Shown piece after piece: positions 1 to 9,800 of a stretch of DNA of 64,000 bases. Positions within the stretch are counted from its first letter, which is position 1. The number at the start of each line of letters is the position of its first letter. A program made the translations under genes and the position numbers. The stretch covers positions 85,542,849-85,606,848 of the forward strand of contig CM042029.1 of the NCBI GenBank assembly GCA_023525975.1. Reading direction: 5' to 3'. The stretch comes from Smallanthus sonchifolius (lineage: Eukaryota; Streptophyta; Magnoliopsida; Asterales; Asteraceae). A model generated the notes under the pieces. That model saw only the letters and a list, made by a program, of their open reading frames with translations, searched no databases and was not told the DNA's origin.

Positions 1-126
1 ATCTTCATCTTCTACACCCGATAACAAAGAATTAAGGGCATTGGCACATGGTCCCTTGTACGCATCTTCATCTTCTACACCCGATAACAAAGAATTAAGG
101 GCATTGGCACATGGTCCCTTGTACGC
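1..126 (+). repeat. 63-bp tandem duplication within the CACTA transposase frame
   Basis: Bases 1-63 and 64-126 are identical, and the sequence after 126 begins like a third copy before diverging. The unit is 21 codons long, so the reading frame is kept, and it repeats the residues AHGPLYASSSSTPDNKELRAL. The left copy may start before the window. Confidence 0.95.
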
Positions 127-937
127 ATCTTCTTACACTGCTTGCATAGTCAATGGTGTTAGATTTGTGGTACAAAATCGTGATTCCCGACGCACTACTC
201 AGAACGGTGTGGTTACAATAGGAGAAGACGATACTCCATTTTATGGTCAACTAGAAGAGATCATAGAGTTGAACTACATAGATGGTTACTCGGTTGTACT
301 ATTCCGTTGTAAATGGTTCGACACGAGAGGTAAAAGATTAATTAAGCAAAACAATACTACTATAATTGACATTGGCCGTGATTGGTATGTTAGCAAAGAA
401 TGGTATGATGATGTCCAATATATATTAGCCACACAGGCTAAACAAGTGTTCTATCTTCGAGATCCTTCTCGAGCCACTGGCCAATGGAGGGTTGTTGAGG
501 ACGTTCACCATCGGAAGCTTTGGGATCATCCTACTGTTGTTAATGAGATAGATATATTGCACGACACTCAATCAAATGATTATACTTTGGTTGTCGACAC
601 CGGATGCGAAGGTGGTGAATCAAGTCACGTAGGTGGTGACCAAACTCCAATTCCCCATGTTGATAGTCAGTCTATTACACGAGAAACTCAATCATTTTTT
701 GGTAACTTGGTTGTGGACTTAGGCTACTTGCCTATGCGTACAACTTTAAATGAGGGTGGTGACCCAAGTCATGTTGCCTCGATTGATCTCGATGAAAGTT
801 TTATTAATGATGATGAAGAAGATGAAGAAGATGAAGAAGATGCATACAATTCAGATGATGAAGACGAACTAAATGACGACGATGAAGAAGATGATGATGT
901 TGTTGACACACGTTATTTTACTGATGATTCTGATTGA
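2..937 (+). CDS. CACTA transposase (TNP2-type), C-terminal DUF4216 region, 5' truncated by window edge
   Basis: The frame is open from base 2 to the TGA at 935-937. The segment containing INGVRF-like, YGQLEEIIELNY, FRCKWFDTRG and QAKQVFYLRDP matches the DUF4216 domain at the C-terminus of plant En/Spm TNP2 transposases. After it comes a long acidic tail of Asp/Glu runs from about base 790. The catalytic part lies upstream of the window. The protein would bind and cut element ends in the nucleus. The coding sequence contains a 63-bp in-frame direct duplication at 1-126. The ATG at 41 is internal to that repeat and is not the real start. Confidence 0.8.
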   Translation, partial: SSSSTPDNKELRALAHGPLYASSSSTPDNKELRALAHGPLYASSYTACIVNGVRFVVQNRDSRRTTQNGVVTIGEDDTPFYGQLEEIIELNYIDGYSVVLFRCKWFDTRGKRLIKQNNTTIIDIGRDWYVSKEWYDDVQYILATQAKQVFYLRDPSRATGQWRVVEDVHHRKLWDHPTVVNEIDILHDTQSNDYTLVVDTGCEGGESSHVGGDQTPIPHVDSQSITRETQSFFGNLVVDLGYLPMRTTLNEGGDPSHVASIDLDESFINDDEEDEEDEEDAYNSDDEDELNDDDEEDDDVVDTRYFTDDSD

Positions 938-1016
938 ATGTATGTTAAAAATGTACTATTTGTCTTTGTTAATTAATAATTATTTGTGCTTACTAATAAA
1001 TTTTGTTGTAGGAAAA

Positions 1017-2699
1017 ATGGCAACAATGGCGCAATCACACGGTGGAGACGGTGGAGACGGGGGTCCGTATCACTTCGACTCGGGTTGTGCGACTGGATCT
1101 GGTGGTAAGTTACTTGTTATTGTTTAATAGATGTCTTTATAATTGCCTAACTTTTGAATGTCATGTGTCAATATAGGTAGTTCCTCCAAAAAAAAAACGA
1201 TCTAAAGGCAAAAACCTAAAAATGTATAAGAAATTTAAGGAAAATGGGAGGAAGCCTCTTCCCATTGATGTAGAACTTCATGCCGGGGGGTACAAGTTTG
1301 TGGGTCCCAACGCTTCGGATTTTATCCGTTCTATCTCGTTGGAGGTTGAAAAGGTTGTTCCGCCACATTATCCAAATTGGGCTAAGGTTCCAATTAAGAA
1401 GAAACGGGCCATATATCCCACTCTTATAGTAAGTATAGATGTTTTATAATTACTTACAATTTCATAACTATTACATTTATAATTACTTTCCATTTGTAGG
1501 ATTATTTTGATCTGGAGTCCTAGAGAAACACTGATAAGTGGTGAGGCGTTGAACTCGGAATCACCGCCGAGTGCCAGAGGTCGTATAAAGATCACAAGAA
1601 TGTGTTGAAAGGTCACTTCCTGGAGAATGGGGGATACGATGATGTGGAGGCGGCGATGAATAATCCACCAGAAGATCTTGATCAAGAATCTTGGCAGACT
1701 TTGATTAATGAGCTGTTTTTAGATGCGAGCTATAAAAACCGCGCGACGAAGAACAAACAAAACCGATCAAAACAACGTTACCCAAGTTACCATGGCAGTA
1801 AATCATACGCCCAGCGCCGACACATGGAGGTATGAAAATACAATTGTTAGTATTATATAAACATGCTTATTAATTCTTAGTGATATTATTTTTGTTTTTC
1901 ACAGGGTACCGGCTCAATTGATGTGTTCAAATCGACCCATTATAAAGAAGGGACCGGTTGGGCCAACACGAATGCATCATCAGATTATGTAAGTCAAATG
2001 ATTTTGTTGTTAGACTTACTAGACTTAGAACATTCAACTGCAACTTAAAACGGGTCAAAATGATTCAAACACACTTTAATAGACTTAGAACATCCAACTT
2101 GAGCCCAATTGTTGATTATTTTTGCTAGTATTATTAGTATTTGTTGTTATTAGCGTTGGTTGATTGGAATTTGTGAATTTGGGTCGTTTATAACTTATAG
2201 TTTAACAGGTTGGTTATCCATTTTACAGCAGTTATGCTGTCGAATTTTATTAAAATAGTCAAGTGATTGTTTATTACATTGTTTAATGCAGGACCGAATC
2301 CAAGAGGAGTATGCAAGATCCTCTGCTGAGTCTGGTGATGACTCGTCTGCTGTCGATGAGTTTGCATGCATGGAGCGTGCATTGGGTCAACGGCGTGGCC
2401 ATATCAGGGGTGTCGGTCGTGTGGTGAGTAATCCCACACCGGATTTGTTCAGTACCCCCACTCCACAACCACATTGGCAAGAAGTGGATGAGCGTGTAAC
2501 TCAACTTCAACAACAACTCCAAGATCAACAACACCGCGAAGCCCAACGAGATGAAGATCAACAACAACGCGAATCCCAACGAGAAGCACAACGAGATGAA
2601 GAACGTCGTGTGCATAATCAACAAATGCTTGAAATGCAACGACAAATGGATGAAATGCGTCGAATGTGGGAACGCAGAACTAGCAGCGACGATAATTAG
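1017..2699 (+). pseudogene. CACTA second gene (plant transposase Ptta/En/Spm, Transposase_24 type) with two nonsense codons
   Basis: A five-exon model fits GT-AG rules in one frame: 1017-1104, 1181-1428, 1500-1829, 1905-1988 and 2292-2699. The product starts MATMAQSHGGDGG and has a basic KKKRSKGK stretch. It contains the block PLPIDVELHAGGYKFVGPNA and the SKSYAQRRH block typical of Pfam Transposase_24. It ends in a glutamine/arginine-rich coiled coil (about 2490-2690). Exon 3 has in-frame TAG at 1521 and TGA at 1539, both in a tract that otherwise reads as the conserved RxTDKW region. Each could be a single-base change from TGG or another sense codon. The gene is therefore probably inactive, unless the stops are sequencing errors. 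Confidence 0.75.
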
Positions 2700-2949
2700 C
2701 TTGAAGTTGCTACGCCTTTGCCTTGGTTGTCGGTGTTATTGTTGAATTTTTGAACAATTTTTATGTTTGTGTGTCGGACAACTTAATGTTTAAATATTTT
2801 ATTTGTGTGTTGAACAGGTTTCTGTATCGAACAATATGTTTCGGAATTCAATTTTTGAATGGTTTGAATTATCTGATTTGCAGGTTTTGGTAATTAGAAA
2901 TTAAATATTTCTGGAAAATTTTGAAAATTTAATAAAAATTAAAAAAATA

Positions 2950-3294
2950 CAGAAAATCCTATACCGACGACATGTCGTCGGGTCGTCGGTATAGGTATTT
3001 TTCAAATTTAATTAAAAATAATTGGAAATAGTCTATACCGACGACATGTCGTCGGTATATGTTGGGTCTATCCCGACGATTTGTCGTCGGTATAGAATTT
3101 CTTTTTGAATTATTTAATTAAACCCTATGCCGACGACATGTCGTCGGCATAGGTCTACCTATACCGACGACACCTATACCGACGACATCTTTGACCTATT
3201 GGGACGAAGCAATACCGACGACATCTATACCGACGACATGTCGTCGGTATAGCTTCAAAAAAAATCGTCGGGATAGGGTGATATTGTTGTAGTG
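2950..3294 (+). repeat. CACTA subterminal palindrome array and right terminus
   Basis: There are at least six copies of the palindrome GACGACATGTCGTC or close variants (for example near 2965, 3035, 3130 and 3230), most flanked by TATACC/GGTATA, in an AT-rich spacer. In CACTA elements such subterminal repeats are the binding sites of the element's DNA-binding protein. The terminus reads ATCACCCTATCCCGACGA inward on the minus strand. Confidence 0.85.
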
Positions 3295-4395
3295 AGAGTG
3301 TTTGTAACCAAAGGGCATTTGATCCAATGATATCTAGGAGTATTGAATGGTGTCTTTTTCTCAAGAGGTTGGAGGTGATCTAGTCCGGTTGTGGACAAAT
3401 GGTGTAGTTCTAAGAGTAGATTTAGAGTGTGTAAATTTTCTATTAAAAAGTGTTTGTATAAAACTTATTTACCAAAAGAGTGTTACTTAAAAAATATTTA
3501 CCAAAAGTGTTATTAAAAACTTGATTGTTTCTCACCCTAAGGGTGCTAGGGTAAAAGCTTCGGGAAGATCGGGTAAAAGGGGTACGCCGCCGCAAGCTAT
3601 GAGGGTAACCCTCTCGGAAATAGGAATTACATAAAGGCATCCAGGGGTACCTGCAAGCATGATCGTCAGGTATATATTGGTGATCGCCTCTCATATGAAT
3701 TATAATTATAGAAGCCACCTCTCAGTTTAACTTTTTTTTTCTTTTTGGAACGGCCCAATGTGAATACGTTTAGGAAATAAGAATTACATAAAGGCATCTA
3801 GGAACTAGGAATTACGTAAATGCATCTAGGAACTACAAACATTTGTCGATTCATATAAGACTACAAATGAATAATTAAATAGACAGTGGGCAGAGTTGAA
3901 GGGTCGATCGTTTTTTATAAGGGTGGAGCGAGTGGTACCCATGAACCCTATGAAACCATCTCATTCTACTCAATTAAAAATTGTCATGTAATTTTTACCT
4001 TCTTAAACCCTCTCCAACCCTAAGGGCAGGTTGTGGAACCATTGAACACTTGAATTTTTTTTATTTAAATACCCCCCCCCCCCAAAAAAAAAACGGTCCC
4101 CCCAACGGCTAGAAAGTGACAGGTTCCATGCGGGTTTGAACGGGTATTACTACCCGTGTGTAAAAATCCCTTGCCAACCCTTGAGCTTTGCGGCGGTGTA
4201 GCCCTTGGAACCCATGAAGCCCTTGACCAACCTGTGCCTCCACTCCGTCCCCCCTAACTATTCTAAATTCTCATTGTAAATCATAATAAAGTAGGGTAGG
4301 ACTGTAGGGGTGATTAATTTTCGGGTTAGACCGACCGGAGCCGACAACCGACCCGACACTGGACCGATAACTCGTATTATGGTCGGTCATCAGGG
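3295..4395. other. Gene-free stretch with short tandem repeats
   Basis: No coding sequence is supported. Three imperfect copies of a unit containing GAATTACATAAAGGCATC lie at about 3615-3835. A C-run followed by an A-run is at about 4071-4095. The block 3895-4260 contains related words in opposite orientation near both ends (a CCATGAACCC-like word and a CCACTCCGTCCCC-like word) and may be an old MITE, but no target duplication was found. Confidence 0.4.
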
Positions 4396-4504
4396 TTTTT
4401 TTAACAACAAATTTCTTTACTTAGTGGAACTTGAACCCATGACCTTTAGAACTTTATGTGTTTAAAAGGTTTTGCCTCTACCATTGGACCACCACCCCAA
4501 TGGC
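4396..4504 (-). mobile_element. tRNA-derived SINE
   Basis: On the minus strand a polymerase III A box, TGGTCCAATGG (4491-4481), is followed about 45 nt later by a B box, GGGTTCAAGTTCC (from 4438). The element ends in a run of seven A residues (4402-4396). The flanks GGTCATCAGGG and GGTCCTCGGG look like a degenerate target-site duplication. It is inserted in a repetitive sequence rich in ACCGA words. Confidence 0.6.
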
Positions 4505-4539
4505 CGGTCCTCGGGTTTGATTTTGTTATATTTTTGGTC

Positions 4540-4665
4540 GCGTGCTTGGACCGAGAAAAACCGTAGTGAACTGAACCGACCGATGATTTTGATTTGGACC
4601 GAGAAAAACCGCAGTGAACTGAACCAAACGAGAAAAACCGCAGTGAACCGAACCGAACCAAACCG
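4540..4665 (+). repeat. Short tandem repeat of GAGAAAAACCGNAGTGAAC units
   Basis: Three consecutive units share GAGAAAAACCGCAGTGAAC, the first two separated by a longer spacer, followed by an (ACCGA)n-like stretch. It belongs to the repeat that the SINE at 4396-4504 interrupts. Open frames here reflect composition, not genes. Confidence 0.7.
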
Positions 4666-4883
4666 TGCGGGTACCCGTGGCGGGTAGCATTCTCAGGATT
4701 ATGTACCCGTCTCGGCAATGTGTATGTTTGGAAAGTTATAGCTGTTGGTGAACGACTATGTAGCTATTGGAGCTATAAAAAAATCTAATTTAAAAACCAA
4801 ATACCACCTTAAATAAATCATTTTCCATTCATTTTTTTACACTAAAAATACCAATTCCATACTCTCAATTTTTCTACCTACAA

Positions 4884-5468
4884 TGGATCGTAAATTATTA
4901 CTTCCACCCGATTCATTGGATGAGTTCGACTTGAACGAGGGCGTCTCTAACATAAAAAAAATGTGTCACGTGATCGTGAACAAGCTCTAACTAGAAACTC
5001 TAATAAAAAATTATTTCGTCGAGAAAAATCCAAAATACGATGCAATTACGTTTCGAGAAAGGTTTCGGATGTCGAATAGATTATTTTTAAAAATTGTTGA
5101 AGATGTAGAAGCCAAATTTGAATGGTTCCAAGAGGGCATAGACGAGAGGATGAAAAAGAGTTTCACGACGTTACAAAAGTGCACCTCGGCGGTTAAACAA
5201 CTCGCAATCAGTAATCCTCTCGACAAATACGATGAGCATTTAAGTATGAGCAATAGGACTTCACATGAATGCCTAGAGTATTTTTGTGATGCCTTAATTC
5301 AGTTATATAGTAAAGAGTTAAACGTAGATCAACAAGCTACGACGCTGCATTTTTATCCAACACACATGAAGAAAAATATGGCCTTCCGGCTATGCTCAGT
5401 AGTATCGATTGTACAAATTTCGTTTGAAGAATGTGTCCGGATAGTCTGCGTGACCAATATATTATAGG
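4884..5468 (+). pseudogene. PIF/Harbinger transposase remnant
   Basis: From about 5008 the translation resembles the N-terminal half of plant Harbinger-derived nuclease/transposase: YFVEKNPKYDAITFRERFRM, then WFQEGID, SFTTLQKCTSAVKQLA, YDEHLSMSNRTSHECLEYF. A frameshift in the 5' segment separates this from a start-like ATG at 4884 (frame ends at a TAA near 4987). After about 5340 the frame shifts again, but words of the SIDCTNF and CPDSLRDQY catalytic region remain readable. The rest of the DDE domain is missing. The element is dead; its termini were not identified. Confidence 0.75.
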
Positions 5469-5639
5469 TGTTGTAACATCCTAAAAACATAAATAAATAG
5501 ATGATATGACTATGTTAGAAGTTCCTAAAGTGGAACGGGCTAGTGTGTACATTCATAAAGAGAAAGCCCTCCCTATATACCCTAGCCCCCCCCCCCCTCC
5601 CCTAGCGCAAACATCATCATTTCCACCTTTAAGTTCATG

Positions 5640-5977
5640 CAGATAAGTTATTAACAAAATAAATTACTAACAAGTTAACTACAACTTTTCAACAAAATAA
5701 AAAAGTAGTCATAAGATTTACTACAATTTTCAAACAAATTTATTAAATATGTTAACTTATTTATTTAATATAATCATCGGAATATTGTCGGAAATTACCG
5801 ACGAAAGGCTTTTGTCGCTAATTTATCAGAAAATTAATTGGGACTTTGTTGGAAAAAAAATTTCCTACGGGGTTTTTTCCAACAAACATTTTTTGTCAAA
5901 AACCTGTCGCTAACGATCAATTCCAACAAATTTCCCACGAAATTTGTTGTCGCAAATTTTTCAGCTTTTTAGTAGTG
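5640..5977 (+). mobile_element. CACTA-type MITE (TTTGTCGG family), truncated
   Basis: The right end reads ...AGCTTTTTAGTAGTG (5977), the complement of CACTACTAAAAAGCT. The body has several TGTCGGAAATTNCCGACGA-like words. Reverse-complemented, it aligns along its length with 39529-39895 inside the second CYP749 gene. The left terminus is not recognisable. It lies about 850 bp upstream of the first CYP749 gene. Confidence 0.65.
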
Positions 5978-6179
5978 ATACTCATTTACACGCCTCACCT
6001 TTTCCTTTATTGAGACTAATGATGTTTTTATCTTAGTAACTACACCAATCCCCTTTCATATCCAGCTTTCACTGAAGCATCAACAGAGTTGGCATTTTGA
6101 AAAAAAAAGAAAGTTATAGCTTTGAAGATATATATGAATGTGTAAATATCTTTTCTTGCTATAGACGGTTTTGGGATTG

Positions 6180-6640
6180 TTAATAATCAAATAAATATTT
6201 AATTACTATAATAATAATTATTATTATATTTTGTTTTTATTATTGCAATATTTTAAATTTTGAATAATTATATATAACCGTTTATTAGTATTATTATTAC
6301 GATTATTATTATAATAATTATTATCTAATTGTTATTAGTATATGTATATACAATTATTATAGAGAAATTTTTGTCTTTATTATTGCAATATTTTAAAATG
6401 TGAATATACAATCATGCATTTATTTTATTAAATTATTTGTTGGTGCCAAATATTGGTTGTAATAATAATAATATAATAATAATCATATTAATAAAAATAC
6501 TTATAATAACTAATAATGATAATACTAATAACAATTTGGTAACACATTTTTTCGTCTTTATTATTCCGATATTTTAAAATTTTGGATATACAATTAAACA
6601 TTTTTTATTATATTATTAGTTAATGCCAAATATCAGTTAT
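6180..6640. repeat. AT-rich low-complexity block upstream of the first CYP749 gene
   Basis: Dense TAA/TTA trinucleotide runs with three spaced copies of the word TCTTTATTATTGCAATATTTTAAA (the third diverged), about 150-190 bp apart. No gene is present. Confidence 0.6.
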
Positions 6641-6824
6641 AATATTAAATTCGCTAGTGTACGTTGTTGTTGTGCATAAGCCCAAAGTCCAAATCAAGAT
6701 ATTGACATAATGTCCTTTAAATTTAAAATTAATCAATATTGTCATTGATCAGCACAGACTAGCTTCGAAATACTGATTACAAATATTTATACGCAGTAGC
6801 AAAAACAAAGAGTTCATCCAAGTT

Positions 6825-9800
6825 ATGGCTCTAGTTCTAGTCTTCCTGATTATTTTCATATCGAGTCTTCTTGTACTCCTTCGGCTTATCTTTACGTTTG
6901 TTCGTAAAGCATGGTTGACACCGATCACTATTCAGAAAATGATGAAATCGCAAGGAATCGAAGGTCTGCCCTATGATTTTCCTCATGGAAACACCCGAGT
7001 TATATCTGCCATGAGAAACCGGTCCATGAACCACCTCATGGATATGTCACACGACATCTTTCCGCGAATTCAGCCACACGTCCACTCCTGGATCAAAACC
7101 TACGGTAAGACTTTCGTTTTTCGATATTGATCCAACACGATTTTTATTTTAAAAATATGGAGCTTCCTATAAAACATTTTGCACACTCAACTTTTTCTCC
7201 AGTTTTTGTGAATCTTGAGTCTTTGCTATCTTTTTTTACCAGCAAATATTACTCATACTTTACTTTACACCAATAATTATAAACTACGAACCTGGGACAT
7301 TATGTGTCTCTATTAAGTGGGCTAACCGCATATTGGCGAGTCTTTGCTATCTCAAAATAGCAAATTTTTTCCTTAGACATCTTGGTAGTTAAGTGGTATG
7401 TCTCACAACTAAAATGTTAGAGTTTAAATCCTATATGGTTTAGGTTGTGGTATATTCATCATTAACGTTGCTTAAAAAAAAAAATTCTGTTATTAAAAAG
7501 ATGGAAAAAGTTGAATTTGCTATCTCAAATAGCGAATTAACTTGAAGTAAAATTTTATTTAGTTTTTTTTAGTATTTATGTAATAATTTGTTTTTTCAAT
7601 AATAATATATAACTTGTTTTATATCCGTTTCAGTTCAGGTTTTTTAAATTTATAATTTTTAATATTGTAAAAAAAAACTTAAATATACAGTTTTATATAA
7701 AAAAAAATTGGCTAACCTTATAATATAAATTTATTGAAATTCAAGTCGTATATAAAATAAAGTTTCAAAAACATTTCATTAATTTTGGATATATCACCAT
7801 TTTCAATAAAAAAAAATCATATCAAAATATAGAAAAAAGTTAGCAAAAACTATGTATTTAGATTGTTTAAATTATATGTTAAAAAAAAAATTAAAGTCAT
7901 TCCATGCGTCCGTTATTTAGCAGACACCCAAGGTTAAAAAAACATGAAAAATGGCCCCAAAATCTGTAAAATTGTGTTATAAAAAAACTCATTTTTGGAG
8001 AAGATTTTCTTGAAAGGCTTATGTAGTTCATGTTGTCGATCAATTCTGGAAAACAAGTAATAAACATATCTAGTAACAGTAGAAAGGAAAGTCGTCATGA
8101 TCGTGACGATAATCGGGTTCATGTTTAGGATGTATCATTAGAATGGTTTAGGTGTGAGGGGAACTCACAGGTCTAGAGAGAGAGAGCCGAGATTATGGTG
8201 TTGTAGGTAATTAATCATTAGTTATTATTCTCTCTAATAAGATCATATATATACACGCAAGGGAAAACCCTAATTATGTCAGTATGAGTAATTATGTCTA
8301 TCGAATAATTATTGATGGTCCTCCAGATCTTGATTTCAGCCACATTTTTTTTATAGAAAAGAGGAGACGAGTGATTGTGAGCCAAACAAACAATCAAACA
8401 AGATAATAGAAACAAACAGAAGATCCAAAGCTATAAATTTCATTGATTTTGTACAAATAAACTAAATAGCTCCACCCCAGGTGAGCTCCCCCGGGGTGGT
8501 GGCTCACACAATGATCAACAATTACAAATAAAAATCTAATGCCCTATTTATAGAACCTGAGCCTTGCTCACCAAGTCAGTCGTCACTGCTTGAGAAACCC
8601 TGGTAAGTGTCGCCAAGTGACAATGGCGACACTCTCAGACTGTCTCTATGTTCAGGGACGACACTCTGAGTGTCGCCGGACACTAAAACTCCGTTTTTCG
8701 TCTGGATCGTTCAATTGATAATATCATTCTATTATTTAGACTTAACAATTACCATTTAACTTATAGGGGTATTTAGATCAATAATCAACTAATAAATAAA
8801 TGATAACAAAGACCACATAATTAATATGAGTTTTACACATGTTTTACGTGTTTTTAGGGTTGAATTTTATAAATTGGCATGGTTCGGAAGCACAACTTTT
8901 CATCACAGAACCGGAGCTCGTAAAAGAAGTTCTAAGCAATCGAGATGGAGCTTACCCAAAGATGGATATGGTAGGGTACGCAAAGAAGCTTTTAGGCGTA
9001 TCGCTCATAACAAGCGAAGGCGAAAAATGGGCTAAGGTTCGAAAACTAGCCAACCATACGTTCCATGCAGAAAGCTTGAAGGTGAGAATCATCGATTTCA
9101 ATTCAAAAGTTTCTTAATTTCGATCAGAAACTTGAATATCTTAACACCAATGTCACAGAACATGATCCCCGAGATGAGCAGAAGCATGGAGAGTATGCTA
9201 GAGAAGTGGAAGGACTTAGAAGGCCGAGAAATCGACGTGCATAAAGAATTCGGGTTGGTGACAACTGAGGTGATATCAAGAACGGCTTTTGGTAGTAGTT
9301 ATGTCGAAGGGAAGCATATATTCGAGATGGTGGCAAGATTAACAGCGATAACAGTTAGAAATGTGTACAAGTTACGGTTTCCAGGCATTAGGTAAGATTG
9401 AACCTTTGAACTTGAAGGGGTCCAGAGAAAACCATAAAGTTCCTAAAATGAACATTTTACTTGTTTTTTCCTTCAAAACAAACGTTGAATTTTTAAGTTC
9501 CACAAAATAAACATGCCAAAATCGTTGAATTATCCACTAAATCCGGTGAAATCGTTGACTTACATGTGTTCACCAAAACTAACACGTGTATTTTTTCATT
9601 CTAGTTTTAAAATAAGCCAGCATTTTTGTTCTAGTTAAAAAATAATCCAATGTTTTTGTTCTAATTTTAAAATAATCCGAAGTTTCGTTCTAGTTTTAAA
9701 AAAATCCGGCATTTTGTTCAAATTTTAAAATAATCTGACGTTTTCATTCTAGTTACAAAATAATCCGATATTTTCGTTCTAATTTCAAAATAATCCGGTC

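Larger units (their letters stand above)
1..3294 (+). mobile_element. CACTA (En/Spm) transposon, 3' part of an autonomous copy
   Basis: The right-hand part of a CACTA element whose left end lies outside the window. It holds the end of a TNP2-type transposase gene, a second transposon gene, then an array of GACGACATGTCGTC palindromes, and stops at ...TTGTAGTG (3294), the complement of a CACTACAA terminus. CACTA elements make 3-bp target duplications; the right flank begins AGA, but the left copy cannot be seen. A shorter relative of the same family lies at 37114-38192 in the opposite orientation. The element is probably not fully functional, because its second gene carries two nonsense codons. 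Confidence 0.85.

Noticed and set aside
2188..2645. Minus-strand ORFs opposite the CACTA second gene
   Set aside because: Shadows of the plus-strand Gln/Arg-rich coiled-coil exon.
4446..4718. ORF repeating SVHYGFSRSK-like words
   Set aside because: It is the translation of a short tandem DNA repeat with no protein-level signal.
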